From contig DATKAO010000223.1 of the NCBI GenBank assembly GCA_035498015.1, forward strand, positions 1-45,560: 45,560 nt of DNA, in the 5' to 3' direction. Source of the DNA: Myxococcota bacterium (lineage in GTDB: Bacteria; Myxococcota_A; UBA9160; SZUA-336). Shown here in pieces: positions 1 to 8,174 of this stretch. Each line of letters begins with the position of its first letter. Within the stretch, counting starts at the first letter, position 1. The notes beneath the pieces are model-generated. The model had not been told where the DNA came from and made no database searches. It saw nothing but the letters and a program-made list of their open reading frames with translations. The position numbers and the translations under genes are program-made.

Positions 1-538
1 TCGTCTCGCGCGACTGGATGCCGCCGAAGGGGAACTCGCCGAGCATGAGCGTGGGCACGCCGGTCACGTCCTCGGACGCCGCGACCTCGGTGCGGAAGTC
101 GAGCTCGTCGCGCGCGCGCTCGAGCCGCCGCGCGTCCAGAGTGACTCCCACGTCGCGCGCGCAGGCCTCGAGCGTGCCGGGCGCGTCGAGCACGCGGCGC
201 TCCTCGAACACCGCGCTCCACACGCGCTCGCGGAAGGCCGCCTCCTGCGGCCCGCGCGCCAGCAGCAGCGCCGCGGCGTTCGCGTCGCGCGAATCGGGCC
301 AGACGCGCAGCGGCTGCACCGCCACGCCGTGCTCCTGCGCCACGCGCTCCGCGTTCCGCAGCCGCTCGGGCGCGACTTCGACCCCGCGCGGCCAGCCCAG
401 CAAGTCCGCGAGGTCGAGCGGCACCCACTCGAGCTCCACGCCCAATGACTCGATGTCTCCGTGCATCTCGCCGAACACGCGGTGCGCGACGTAGCAGAGC
501 GTCGACGCGAAGTCGTAGTAAGTGCGGACGCGCAGCAC
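1..538 (-). CDS. DsbA-family (2-hydroxychromene-2-carboxylate isomerase-like) protein, partial
   Basis: This thioredoxin-fold protein of the DsbA/HCCA-isomerase group is cut at its C-terminus by the window edge, leaving about 179 residues. The N-terminus reads LRVRTYYDFASTLCYVAHRV, the usual beta-strand followed by the active-site helix. No CxxC is present, so a thiol-disulfide oxidoreductase of the DsbA type is unlikely and an isomerase-like or glutathione-dependent role is more likely. Near the visible end is TGVPTLMLGEFPFGG, the cis-proline loop of this fold. I chose GTG at 538, 13 nt after the aldolase stop, because no closer ATG exists in frame. It probably shares a transcript with fbaB. 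The substrate is unknown. Confidence 0.72.
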   Translation of the reverse strand, partial: MLRVRTYYDFASTLCYVAHRVFGEMHGDIESLGVELEWVPLDLADLLGWPRGVEVAPERLRNAERVAQEHGVAVQPLRVWPDSRDANAAALLLARGPQEAAFRERVWSAVFEERRVLDAPGTLEACARDVGVTLDARRLERARDELDFRTEVAASEDVTGVPTLMLGEFPFGGIQSRET

Positions 539-551
539 GGCCGCGCTCGAC

Positions 552-1472
552 TCACGTGTTCGCGTAGATGTCCATGACCTCGTGCAGCAGCGCGATCGCG
601 TCGGTCTTGGGGCGCTGGAACGAGTTGCGCCCCATGATCGAGCCGAACGCGCCGCCGTCGGCGAGGCCGCGGATCTCTTCGATGATCTCCGCCTTCCCCT
701 TCGCGGCGCCGCCCGAGAAGATCACGATGCGCCGCCCGCCGAACGCGCTCTGCACCACGTGGCGCACGCGCTCCGCGAGCGAGCCGATGGGGATCTTCTC
801 CTTCTCGTAGACCTTCTTCGCCTCGGCCTGCTCGAGGTGCGCCGTGGGCGGCTTCACCTTCACGATGTGCGCGCCGAGCTGGCAGGCGATCTGCGCGGCG
901 TACGCGCACACGTCGATCGCCGTCTCGCCGTCCTTCGACAGGCCCGCGCCGCGCGGATACGACCAGACCACCACCGCCAGGCCCTTCTTCTTGGCCTCCT
1001 CGGTGAGATGCGCGATCTGCTGGTACATGGTCTTCGACTCGCCGGAGCCCGGATAGATCGTGAAGCCGATCGCCGCGCAGCCGAGGCGCAGCGCCTCGTC
1101 GACCGAGCCGGTGACCGCGGGCAGCGGCTCGCCGCCCTTGGTGAGCGACTCGTTGTTGTTGAGCTTCAGGATCAGCGGGATGTCGCCCGCGAACTCGGCC
1201 GCGCCGGCCTCGATGAAGCCGAGCGGCGCCGCGTAGGCATTGCAGCCCGCGTCGATCGCGAGCTCGAAGTGGTAGCGCGGGTCGTAGCCGGCCGGATTGG
1301 GCGCGAAGCTGCGCGCCGGGCCGTGCTCGAAGCCCTGGTCGACCGGCAGGATGACCATCTTGCCGGTCCCCGCGAGCCGGCCGTGGTTGAGCATGCGCGC
1401 GAGGTTGGCTTTCGTGCCCGCGTTGTCGGCGGAGTACCAGGAAAGGATCTCTTTCACCCGTTTGGTCGTCAT
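552..1472 (-). CDS. fbaB: Class I fructose-bisphosphate aldolase (FbaB/DhnA family)
   Basis: The 306-residue protein has the length and motifs of the archaeal-type class I aldolases. These are Schiff-base enzymes that reversibly cleave fructose 1,6-bisphosphate to DHAP and glyceraldehyde 3-phosphate in the cytosol. Visible landmarks are DQGFEHGP (45-52), the strand HIVKVKPPT (202-210) carrying the candidate Schiff-base lysine (K205 or K207), the phosphate-binding FSGGAAKG (252-259) and GRNSFQRP (281-288). ATG 1472 is preceded by GGAG about 9 nt upstream. It lies divergent to pyruvate kinase across 62 bp, so two steps of lower glycolysis are paired. A DhnA-type 2-amino-3,7-dideoxy-heptulosonate synthase is possible but less likely given the FbaB-like ends. 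Confidence 0.88.
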   Translation of the reverse strand: MTTKRVKEILSWYSADNAGTKANLARMLNHGRLAGTGKMVILPVDQGFEHGPARSFAPNPAGYDPRYHFELAIDAGCNAYAAPLGFIEAGAAEFAGDIPLILKLNNNESLTKGGEPLPAVTGSVDEALRLGCAAIGFTIYPGSGESKTMYQQIAHLTEEAKKKGLAVVVWSYPRGAGLSKDGETAIDVCAYAAQIACQLGAHIVKVKPPTAHLEQAEAKKVYEKEKIPIGSLAERVRHVVQSAFGGRRIVIFSGGAAKGKAEIIEEIRGLADGGAFGSIMGRNSFQRPKTDAIALLHEVMDIYANT

Positions 1473-1521
1473 CGTCGCGTCTCCAAATCCCTCGCTCTCG
1501 CGCTGGCAGTCAGTAAGGGGA

Positions 1522-1530
1522 ATCTTATAG
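1522..1530. promoter_or_regulatory. Shared AT-rich divergent promoter element, fbaB/pyk
   Basis: The only AT-rich patch in the 62 bp between the two glycolytic genes reads ATCTTATAG. On the minus strand it gives TATAAG (1529-1524), a good -10 box leaving a leader of about 45 nt with a Shine-Dalgarno site for fbaB. On the plus strand it offers TCTTAT or TATAGC just upstream of the pyk ATG at 1535, so the pyk transcript may be leaderless. This is inferred from sequence alone. Confidence 0.4.
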
Positions 1531-1534
1531 CAAC

Positions 1535-2968
1535 ATGCGCGCCCGGGCAGTCCACATCGTCTGCACCATCGGCCCCGCGAGCCGGGAACCCGAGGTTCTG
1601 CGCGGGCTCGTGGAAGCGGGCATGAACGTGGCGCGCATCAACTTCGCGCACGGCAACGACGCCGAGCACCGTGAGGCAGTGAGTCGCATTCGCGCTGCCT
1701 CGGTCGCGGTGGGGCGGCCGGTCGCCATCCTGCAGGACCTGGCGGGGCCGAAGATCCGCCTGGGCGAGCTCGTGCCCGCCACGCTCACGCTGGAGAGCGG
1801 CGCGCGCGTGGTGCTGGCCTGCGGTGAGTCGAAGGGCGACGCCGCGCGGCTGCCGGTGCCCGACGAGTATCTCGCCGCCGAGGCGCGCACCGGCGCGCCG
1901 ATCCTGCTCGGCGACGGCGCGGTCGAGCTCGAGATCGAAGAGGTCGACGGCGCGGACATCCACTGCCGCGTGGTGGTCGGCGGCCAGGTCTCGAGTGGCA
2001 AGGGCGTGAACGCGCCGGGCGCGGTGTCGGCGCGGCCGATCCTGGCGCAGAAAGACTTGCGCGACCTGGAGCTCGGCGCCGAGCTGGGCGTCGACCTGGT
2101 GGGTGTCTCGTACGTGCGCAGCGAGGAGGACGTGGCGTCGGTGCGCAGGTCTCTGAAGAAGCTGGGCCGCCCCTCAGGGCTGGTCGCGAAGCTCGAGACC
2201 AAGCTCGCGCTCGAGAACCTCGACGCGATCCTGGCGCGCGCCGACGCGGTGATGATCGCGCGCGGCGACCTGTCGCTCGAGATCCCGTTCGAGCGCGTGC
2301 CGATCGAGCAGAAGCGCATCGTGCAGGCCGCCATCCGCGCCGGCCGGCCCGCGATCACGGCCACGCAGATGCTGCAATCCATGGTCACCGCGCTGCGCCC
2401 CACGCGCGCCGAGATCACCGACGTGGCGAACGCGGTGCTCGACGGCAGCGACGCGGTCATGCTCTCGGACGAGACCGCGGTGGGCATCGACCCCGTGCGC
2501 GCCTGCCGCACCATGTGCCGCATCATCGAGGCCACCGAGGAGGCTTATCCGCGCCGCCCCGAGACGCCGCTCGAAGGCGTCCACGAGGAGCTGCGCGACC
2601 TGGTGGTGTTCTCCGCCGCCGCCGTGCGCACCGCGCGCGAGTGCGGCGCGCGCGCGATCGTGACCTGGTCGCGCGGCGGCATCGCGGCCCGGCTGCTCTC
2701 GCGCCAGCGCCCCGGAGTGCCGATCGTCGCGCCCTCGCGCTACGAGGACACCTGGCGCCGCCTGGCCCTGCCCTACGCCGTGCGCCCCGTGCTCTGCCCG
2801 CACGGCCGCATGAGTCTCTCGCAGCTCGAGCGCGAAGTCGGCGCGCTCGACGGCCAGAACCTGCTGCTCATGGTGGGTCACAACCCGGGTGAGTCACGGC
2901 GCGTGCCCTGGATGAAGCTGGTGCGCGTGGCCGACATGAGCGAGTGGGCGGCGGATCCCAGGGAGTAG
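1535..2968 (+). CDS. pyk: Pyruvate kinase
   Basis: The 477-residue enzyme transfers phosphate from phosphoenolpyruvate to ADP as the last step of glycolysis. The N-terminus has IVCTIGPAS and GMNVARINFAHG, followed by LQDLAGPKIRLGEL, the substrate- and cation-binding barrel strand. The central MIARGDLSLEIPFERVPIEQ, then ATQMLQSM, PTRAEITDVANAVLDGSDAV and MLSDETA, are the family's signatures around the catalytic site. A C-terminal alpha/beta domain includes RGGIAARLLSRQRP. The usual GDLG is GDLS here and the B domain is compact, so it is a somewhat divergent member. The ATG at 1535 lacks a Shine-Dalgarno site. It ends 9 bp from the convergent gene at 2978. Confidence 0.93.
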   Translation: MRARAVHIVCTIGPASREPEVLRGLVEAGMNVARINFAHGNDAEHREAVSRIRAASVAVGRPVAILQDLAGPKIRLGELVPATLTLESGARVVLACGESKGDAARLPVPDEYLAAEARTGAPILLGDGAVELEIEEVDGADIHCRVVVGGQVSSGKGVNAPGAVSARPILAQKDLRDLELGAELGVDLVGVSYVRSEEDVASVRRSLKKLGRPSGLVAKLETKLALENLDAILARADAVMIARGDLSLEIPFERVPIEQKRIVQAAIRAGRPAITATQMLQSMVTALRPTRAEITDVANAVLDGSDAVMLSDETAVGIDPVRACRTMCRIIEATEEAYPRRPETPLEGVHEELRDLVVFSAAAVRTARECGARAIVTWSRGGIAARLLSRQRPGVPIVAPSRYEDTWRRLALPYAVRPVLCPHGRMSLSQLEREVGALDGQNLLLMVGHNPGESRRVPWMKLVRVADMSEWAADPRE

Positions 2969-2977
2969 GGCCGCGAG

Positions 2978-3349
2978 TCACTTCTTGGCGGCGTCGCGGA
3001 TCGCTTCTTCCGTGGCCCCCAGCAGCCCCGCCGCGCGCGGGTAGCCCACGTACTGCGTGAGCTGGATCAGACACTCGCGCGCCTGCTCGGCGCTGAGCTC
3101 GCCGTTCTTGAGCGCGGCTTTGACCTGGATCTTCCAGGTCATCGACTCGCCCAGCGCGGCGATCGCTCCCATGATCAAGAGGCGCCGCTCGCGGATCGAG
3201 AGCTGGGGGCGGGTCCAGACCTCGGCGAAGACCTCTTCCAGCATCAGGTCGGCGAACGCGCTCGCGCCTTCGGGCGGCACGACGACGTCGCCGGCGTAGA
3301 CCTTCGCGAGCATTTCGACACCGACGGCGCGCCGCTTCGGATCGGACAT
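2978..3349 (-). CDS. Carboxymuconolactone decarboxylase-like family protein
   Basis: The 123-residue all-helical protein resembles the small gamma-carboxymuconolactone decarboxylase group: YAGDVVVPP near the N-terminus, then SIRERRLLIMGAIAALGES and VKAALKNGELSAEQARECL. The AhpD redox motif ExxxCxxxH is absent, so peroxidase activity is not expected. The start at 3349 has AGGAGG about 9 nt upstream. It sits divergent from the P450 operon. From memory, mycobacteria carry a CMD gene (Rv0771) beside their cyp51 cluster, so it probably belongs to the same function. The reaction is not known. Confidence 0.8.
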   Translation of the reverse strand: MSDPKRRAVGVEMLAKVYAGDVVVPPEGASAFADLMLEEVFAEVWTRPQLSIRERRLLIMGAIAALGESMTWKIQVKAALKNGELSAEQARECLIQLTQYVGYPRAAGLLGATEEAIRDAAKK

Positions 3350-3401
3350 GCTTTCGTTCCTCCTCGGCGCAGCCTACCAGTGCGATCGCGAAATTTACAT
3401 T

Positions 3402-3423
3402 TCACCTGCTATGGAAATGGTGA
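3402..3423. promoter_or_regulatory. Candidate TetR operator: TCACC-N12-GGTGA
   Basis: An inverted repeat TCACC (3402-3406) / GGTGA (3419-3423) with a 12-nt, AT-rich centre lies just upstream of the likely -10 box of the 12-gene operon, overlapping where the -35 region would be. The second gene of that operon is a TetR regulator, so autoregulation through this site is plausible. The half-sites are only 5 bp, so this is tentative. Confidence 0.35.
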
Positions 3424-3429
3424 TAGGCT
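3424..3429 (+). promoter_or_regulatory. Probable -10 box (TAGGCT), leaderless promoter of the cyp51 operon
   Basis: TAGGCT fits the TAnnnT core and lies 7 nt before the ATG at 3437, a spacing that would place transcription start at or next to the start codon. The same geometry recurs before other first genes in this window. Confidence 0.42.
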
Positions 3430-3436
3430 CGCCGCG

Positions 3437-4297
3437 ATGCTTCGGGTCGGGTTCATCGGGCTGGGCAATCAGGGCAAGCCGATCGCGGCGAACCTCATCG
3501 CGGCGGGCTTCGAGACGCACGTGTTCGACCTGGTCGCCGCGCCGCTGGCCGAGCTCGTGGCCCTGGGCGCCAAGGCGGCCTCGGGGCCGCGCGAGGTCGG
3601 CCTGCGCAGCGACGTGATCTGCCTGTGCGTGCCCGAGGACCGGCACGTGCGCGAAGTCACTCTGGGTCCGGGCGGCGTGCTCGCGGGCGCGGCGCGCGGC
3701 GCGGTGCTGGCGATCCACAGCACGATCCTGCCCGAGACCGTGGTCGCGCTGGCCGCCGAGGCGACATCGCGCGGTGTCGCCGTGCTCGACGCCTGCGTGA
3801 CCGGCGGCGCGGCGCGTGCGGCGCAGAAGCAGCTCACGTTCCTGGTCGGCGGACCGGTGGAGGCGCTCGAGCGCGCCCGGCCCGTGCTCGAGGTGAGCGC
3901 GCTGAAGGTGATCCACGCCGGCGAGCTCGGGAACGGGGCGAAGCTCAAGCTGTGTCTCAACCTGATCACCTACATCCAGTGGGCGGCGGCCTTCGAGTCG
4001 TTCGCGCTGGCGCGGGGCGTGGGGCTGCCGCAGGAGCTCCTGGAAGAGGCGGGCCGCGCGAACGGCCAGCTCACCCCGCTCATGGCTGCCTTTCTGGCGC
4101 TGCACAAGGCGCCCGAGTCGGCGCGCAAGAGCGCGGGCATGCAGTCGCTGCTGCGCGGCCACATGGCCGTGGCCGAGAAGGACCTGGCGTGGGCGCTCGA
4201 GCTCGCGCGGCGCTCGGACGTGTCGCTGCCCGTCGGCGGGCTCGTGTCGCAGCTCATGGCGCGCATCTACGGCGTCGAGGACGGAGGCCGGCGATGA
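3437..4297 (+). CDS. NAD(P)-dependent beta-hydroxyacid dehydrogenase (3-hydroxyisobutyrate/6-phosphogluconate dehydrogenase superfamily)
   Basis: The 286-residue protein starts directly with the Rossmann motif GFIGLGNQG (5-13), which fixes ATG 3437 as the start rather than an ATG 57 nt upstream. VTGGAARA (121-128) matches the substrate loop. K171 in GNGAKLKLCLN corresponds to the catalytic lysine of beta-hydroxyacid dehydrogenases, with N175 following. The reaction would be NAD(P)-linked oxidation of a hydroxyacid or reduction of the semialdehyde; the true substrate is unknown. It leads the 12-gene operon and overlaps the TetR gene by ATGA. A dehydrogenase of this family (Rv0770) also lies in the mycobacterial cyp51 neighbourhood, from memory. 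Confidence 0.85.
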   Translation: MLRVGFIGLGNQGKPIAANLIAAGFETHVFDLVAAPLAELVALGAKAASGPREVGLRSDVICLCVPEDRHVREVTLGPGGVLAGAARGAVLAIHSTILPETVVALAAEATSRGVAVLDACVTGGAARAAQKQLTFLVGGPVEALERARPVLEVSALKVIHAGELGNGAKLKLCLNLITYIQWAAAFESFALARGVGLPQELLEEAGRANGQLTPLMAAFLALHKAPESARKSAGMQSLLRGHMAVAEKDLAWALELARRSDVSLPVGGLVSQLMARIYGVEDGGRR

Positions 4298-4929
4298 ACC
4301 CGCCGATCCGGCTGGCGCGCCAGCGCCCACGCCGCCGCACGCACGAACAGCGCAGCAGCGAGACCCGCGCCGCGATCATGGGCGCCGTCGTCGACAGCAT
4401 CGCCGAGGTCGGCTTCAAGCGCAGCACGGCCGCCGAGATCGCGCGCCGGGCGGGAGTCACCTGGGGCGCGGTCCAGCACCACTTCGGCGGCAAGGACGGG
4501 ATCCTGACCGCGGTGCTCGAGGAGTCGTTCAATCGCTTCGCGGAGCGGCTCGGCGACGTCGAGGCCGGAGGTCTCTCGCTCGAGAAACGCGCCTCGTTGT
4601 TCGTCGACCGCGCGTGGGAGCATTTCGGCAGCGCGCACTTCCGCTCGACCTTCGAGATCCTGCAGCACTACGCGGCGCCGGCGCCGGAGCACGCGTGGCA
4701 GGCGCAGATGCTCGAAGCCTGGAACCGGGTGTGGACCGAGCTGTTCGGCGAGCGTCCGCAATCGCGCGCCAGGCGCATCGCGCTCCAGCACTACACGATC
4801 TCGGTGCTCACCGGTCTGGCGTCGCTGCTCCGCTTCGAGTCGCCCTCCTCGGCCGTGCGCGAGCTCGAGCTCGGCCTGTTGAAGGACACGCTGGTGCGCG
4901 AGCTGTCCGGCCGCGGGGGCCGAAAGTGA
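4294..4929 (+). CDS. TetR/AcrR-family transcriptional regulator
   Basis: The 211-residue protein has a basic N-terminal arm (RQRPRRRTHEQRSSETR) and a TetR helix-turn-helix at about 22-70, containing STAAEIARRAGVTWGAVQHH followed by FGGKDGIL. The rest is a helical ligand-binding domain. Its ATG overlaps the previous stop (ATGA) and its own TGA overlaps the next gene's GTG. It is therefore translated with the enzymes and is likely to autoregulate the operon in response to a hydrophobic substrate. The inverted repeat at 3402-3423 is a candidate operator. The ligand is unknown. Confidence 0.9.
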   Translation: MNPPIRLARQRPRRRTHEQRSSETRAAIMGAVVDSIAEVGFKRSTAAEIARRAGVTWGAVQHHFGGKDGILTAVLEESFNRFAERLGDVEAGGLSLEKRASLFVDRAWEHFGSAHFRSTFEILQHYAAPAPEHAWQAQMLEAWNRVWTELFGERPQSRARRIALQHYTISVLTGLASLLRFESPSSAVRELELGLLKDTLVRELSGRGGRK

Positions 4930-6221
4930 CCCGACTCGGGAGCTACGCGGGCGCGTTCGAGCCGGACTTCGCGTTCGAGAGACTCGAGCACGACGCGCTC
5001 GCCCGCCTGGGCCGCGAGCTCATGCTGTTCGCGCACTTCCACGACCGCGGGCTCATGCCGCTCGTGGCGGCGCGCTTCGGCCGCGAGCAGATGGGGCCGC
5101 TGGCCTGCGACGAGTGGATGGGCGCGAGCCCGATCTACAACGCGCGCGCCCGGGCGCTGCTGGGCATTCCGGGCGACGGCGTCTCGGCGATCCTGAAGTC
5201 GCTGCAGGTCGATCCGGGCTTCGCGCACCGCTACATGGACGTGCGCTACCAGCTCGTGAGCGAGTCACTCGGCTACTTCGAGCTGCCGTTCTGCGGCGCC
5301 TACCAGGACGTGCACAAGATCTCGCGCGGCGCCGAGCCCGCGATCCGCCAGCTCTGTCACGAGATGGAGGACCCGACCTTCGACGCCACCGCGATCGCGG
5401 TGAACCCGCGCGCGCGCGTGCGCCCCGAGCACCGGCCGCCGCTGCAGCTGGGCCACGTAGGCCCGACCTGCCGCTGGCGCGTGTTCCTCGACGAAGCTGC
5501 GCTGCCCTACCCGCCGCTCGCGCTGCGCGACGAAGTCGCGGCCAGCCGCGCGGCGAGCTTCCGCTTCGCGGACCTGCCGGCGGAGCTCGGCCCGGGGCTC
5601 GCCGACTATTCCGGCCCGTTCCTGGCCGACTTCCAGCTCGAGTCACTCGCCCAGCCCGTGCTCGCGCGTCTGTGCCGCGAGCTCACGCTCGACGTGCACC
5701 TTTTGACTCGCGCCACCTCGGCTGCGCTGCGCGCGCGCTGGGGCAAGGACGTCGCGCGCGCGCTGCAGCGCGAGCAGTGGGCGGCGCTCGCGCCGGTGTA
5801 CGTGCCGCGGCTGCGGAGCGTGCTCGGGATCGAGGCCGACGACGCCGCGGCGGTGCTGAAGGTGTTGCAGGTCGATCCCGCCCTGCCCCACGAGTACGTG
5901 CGGCGCGGCGCGGCGCTCGACTCGCCGACCACGGGTCGCTTCTGGATCGAGGAATGCGAGGCCCTGGCCGTGGGCGAGCCCGACGGCTGGCTCGCGCTGC
6001 TCGCCGAGCGCGAGTCACCGGGCATCGACGCCGTGGCGGCGGCGGTGAACCCGCGCGCACGGCTCACGCCGCTCGACCCCGCGTCGCTCCACGCGCCCGG
6101 CCGCAAGCCGCTCCTGGCCTGGCGGCTCGAGATCGACCCGCGCGCCGAGCCGCGCCCCGAGTCAGCGATGGCCAACGCCGTGCGCGTCAGCAACGTGGCG
6201 CGCTTCGAGCTCGAGTCGTGA
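4926..6221 (+). CDS. Protein of unknown function with two tandem homologous halves
   Basis: I do not recognise this 431-residue protein. It is an internal duplication. Residues 7-101 (starting YAGAFEPDF, with ARLGRELML, ILKSLQVDPGFAH) align without gaps to 228-322 (YSGPFLADF, ARLCRELTL, VLKVLQVDPALPH), and AVNPRARV (158-165) pairs with AVNPRARL (373-380). Half 1 has C61, C123, H130, C144 and H145 in a pattern (CGAYQDVH, CHEMEDPTFD) that could bind metal or a substrate. Half 2 has lost most of these, with LAE replacing CHE. Predicted soluble, with no signal peptide. GTG 4926 overlaps the TetR stop and its stop overlaps the P450 start, so it is made in step with them. A V4R-like or ATC-hydrolase-like fold is a weak guess. 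Confidence 0.78.
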   Translation: MTRLGSYAGAFEPDFAFERLEHDALARLGRELMLFAHFHDRGLMPLVAARFGREQMGPLACDEWMGASPIYNARARALLGIPGDGVSAILKSLQVDPGFAHRYMDVRYQLVSESLGYFELPFCGAYQDVHKISRGAEPAIRQLCHEMEDPTFDATAIAVNPRARVRPEHRPPLQLGHVGPTCRWRVFLDEAALPYPPLALRDEVAASRAASFRFADLPAELGPGLADYSGPFLADFQLESLAQPVLARLCRELTLDVHLLTRATSAALRARWGKDVARALQREQWAALAPVYVPRLRSVLGIEADDAAAVLKVLQVDPALPHEYVRRGAALDSPTTGRFWIEECEALAVGEPDGWLALLAERESPGIDAVAAAVNPRARLTPLDPASLHAPGRKPLLAWRLEIDPRAEPRPESAMANAVRVSNVARFELES

Positions 6222-7405
6222 CGCCGCTCGAGTACAACCCCTTCGCTTACGAGATCCACGAGGACCCGTACCCGACCTACGCGCGCCTGCGCGAGGAGGC
6301 CCCGGTCTACCACAACGAGTCACTCGACTTCTGGGCGCTGTCACGGCATGCAGACGTGCTGTCGGCGCTCCGGGACACCGAGCGCTTCACCAACACCCAC
6401 GGCGTGTCGGTCGAGCGCTCGGCGTCGCACCCGGCCGCGCACCTGGCCATGTCGTTCCTGGGCATGGACCCGCCGCGGCACACGCAGATGCGGGCGCTGG
6501 TCTCGCGCGGCTTCACGCCGCGGCGCGTGGCGGCGCTCGAGCCGCGCATCCGCGAGATGGCCGTGACTGCGCTCGAGCGCATGCGCGAGCAGGGCTCGAG
6601 TGAGTTCGTGGCCGAGCTCGCGGGCGCGCTGCCGATGGACGTGATCAGCGAGCTGCTCGGCGTGCCTTCGCCCGACCGCGCCGAGCTGCGCCGCCAGGCC
6701 GACCTGCTCGTGCACCGCGAGGAGGGCGTGTACGACGTGCCGCCCGGCGCCGCGGTCGCGTTCGGCAAGATCTGGAGCTACTTCAGCGAGCGCATCGCGG
6801 AGCGCCGCCGCGCGCCGAAGGACGACCTGATCAGCGCGCTGCTCGCAGCCGAGATCGACGGCCAGCGGCTCACTCAGATCGACATCCAGTCGTTCTGCAA
6901 CCTGATGATCGTGGCCGGCAACGAGACCACGACCAAGCTGCTCGCCAACGCGCTCTACTGGCTGTGGCGCAATCCCGACCAGCGCAAGCTCCTGCGCGAC
7001 GATCCGGGGCTCGTGCCGCGCTGGGTCGAGGAGACGCTGCGCTTCGACAGCTCGACTCAGGCCATCGGCCGGGTCAGTACGCGCGCGCTCGAGCTGCACG
7101 GCGTGGAGATCCCGGCCGGCAAGCGCGTGCTCGTGCTGATCGGCTCGGGCAATCGCGACGAGCGCGCCTTCCCGCGGGCCGACGCCTACGAGCTCGAGCG
7201 CGACACCCAAGCCATGCTCTCGTTCGGCCACGGCGCGCACTTCTGTCTGGGCGCCGCGCTGGCGCGGCTCGAAGGCCGCACCGTGCTCGAGGAGTTCTGG
7301 AAGCGTTTCCCCGACTACGAGGTCGTGCCCGAGGGCTGCGCGCGCATCCACTCGGTGAGCGTGCGCGGCTTCGCCGCGCTGCCGATCGAGCTGCGCCATG
7401 GCTGA
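6218..7405 (+). CDS. Cytochrome P450, CYP123-like
   Basis: The 395-residue soluble class I bacterial P450 carries the I-helix oxygen-binding AGNETT (233-238), ExxR in EETLRF (E272, R275) and the heme loop FGHGAHFCLG with C343 as the thiolate ligand. It should insert one oxygen atom from O2 using electrons from a ferredoxin. Segments such as PMDVISELLGVP, SRGFTPRRV and VIAGNETTTKLLANA-like wording recall mycobacterial CYP123 (Rv0766c), which neighbours cyp51 there; that match is from memory. GTG 6218 overlaps the upstream stop, and its end overlaps the next gene by 8 nt. The ferredoxin at 11804 is the likely redox partner. Its substrate is unknown. Confidence 0.92.
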   Translation: MTPLEYNPFAYEIHEDPYPTYARLREEAPVYHNESLDFWALSRHADVLSALRDTERFTNTHGVSVERSASHPAAHLAMSFLGMDPPRHTQMRALVSRGFTPRRVAALEPRIREMAVTALERMREQGSSEFVAELAGALPMDVISELLGVPSPDRAELRRQADLLVHREEGVYDVPPGAAVAFGKIWSYFSERIAERRRAPKDDLISALLAAEIDGQRLTQIDIQSFCNLMIVAGNETTTKLLANALYWLWRNPDQRKLLRDDPGLVPRWVEETLRFDSSTQAIGRVSTRALELHGVEIPAGKRVLVLIGSGNRDERAFPRADAYELERDTQAMLSFGHGAHFCLGAALARLEGRTVLEEFWKRFPDYEVVPEGCARIHSVSVRGFAALPIELRHG

Positions 7406-8174
7406 GTCGGCGCCGCGCACTGCGATCATCACGGGCGCGTCTTCGGGCATCGGCGCCGCCACGGCGCTCGAGCTGGCGCGCCTGGGCGTCTCCGTCGCGC
7501 TCGGCGCGCGGCGTGAGTCGCGCCTGCGCGAGGTGGCCGACGCGATCGCCGCCGCGGGCGGCCGCGCGTTCGCGCACCCGCTCGACGTCACGGACCTGAA
7601 GTCGATCGACGCGTTCTGCAGCGCCGCCGAGCGCGAGCTGGGCGAGATCGACGTCTTGATCAACAACGCCGGCGAGAACCGCGCAGGCCTGATCCACGAA
7701 GTGAGTCCCGAGCATCTGCGCTCCGACGTCGAGATCAACCTGCTGGGCGCGATCTTCATGACCCGGCGCGTGCTGCCCGGCATGCTCGCGCGCCGGCGCG
7801 GCGACGTGCTGTTCATCGGCTCCGACAGCGGCAAGAACCCGCGCCCGTACCAGTCCGCGTACGCGGCGGCCAAGTGGGGCCTCGAGGCGTTCGCGCGCGT
7901 GCTCGAAATGGAGACCGAGGGCACGGGTGTGCGCTCGATCGTGGTGCGCGTCGGTCCCACGGGCAGTGAGTTCGGCAACCAGATGCCCAAGGACCAGATC
8001 GTCGACATTCTCGAGTCCTGGAAGTACTGGGGCGTGTTCCGACACATGCACTGGATGCCGGGCGAGAGCGTGGCACGTGCGATCGCGCGCGTGATCCAGA
8101 TACCGCTCGAAGAGGCGTATCCCACGCTGCTCGAGGTGCAGCCCGGCGGACGGGCCAAGGAGAAGACGAAGTGA
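7398..8174 (+). CDS. Short-chain dehydrogenase/reductase
   Basis: The classical SDR of 258 residues has the cofactor motif TGASSGIG (12-19), NNAG (89-92), and the catalytic S142/S144, Y155 and K159 in YQSAYAAAK. An arginine pair after strand beta-2 (ARRES) suggests NADP(H). It should interconvert an alcohol and a ketone or aldehyde. Its place directly behind a P450, with overlapping codons, suggests that it oxidises the hydroxylated product. An SDR (Rv0765c) occupies the same position between cyp51 and cyp123 in mycobacteria, from memory. The C-terminal 60 residues (WKYWGVFRHMHWMPGESVAR) are an extended substrate lid rich in aromatic residues. Confidence 0.9.
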   Translation: MAESAPRTAIITGASSGIGAATALELARLGVSVALGARRESRLREVADAIAAAGGRAFAHPLDVTDLKSIDAFCSAAERELGEIDVLINNAGENRAGLIHEVSPEHLRSDVEINLLGAIFMTRRVLPGMLARRRGDVLFIGSDSGKNPRPYQSAYAAAKWGLEAFARVLEMETEGTGVRSIVVRVGPTGSEFGNQMPKDQIVDILESWKYWGVFRHMHWMPGESVARAIARVIQIPLEEAYPTLLEVQPGGRAKEKTK

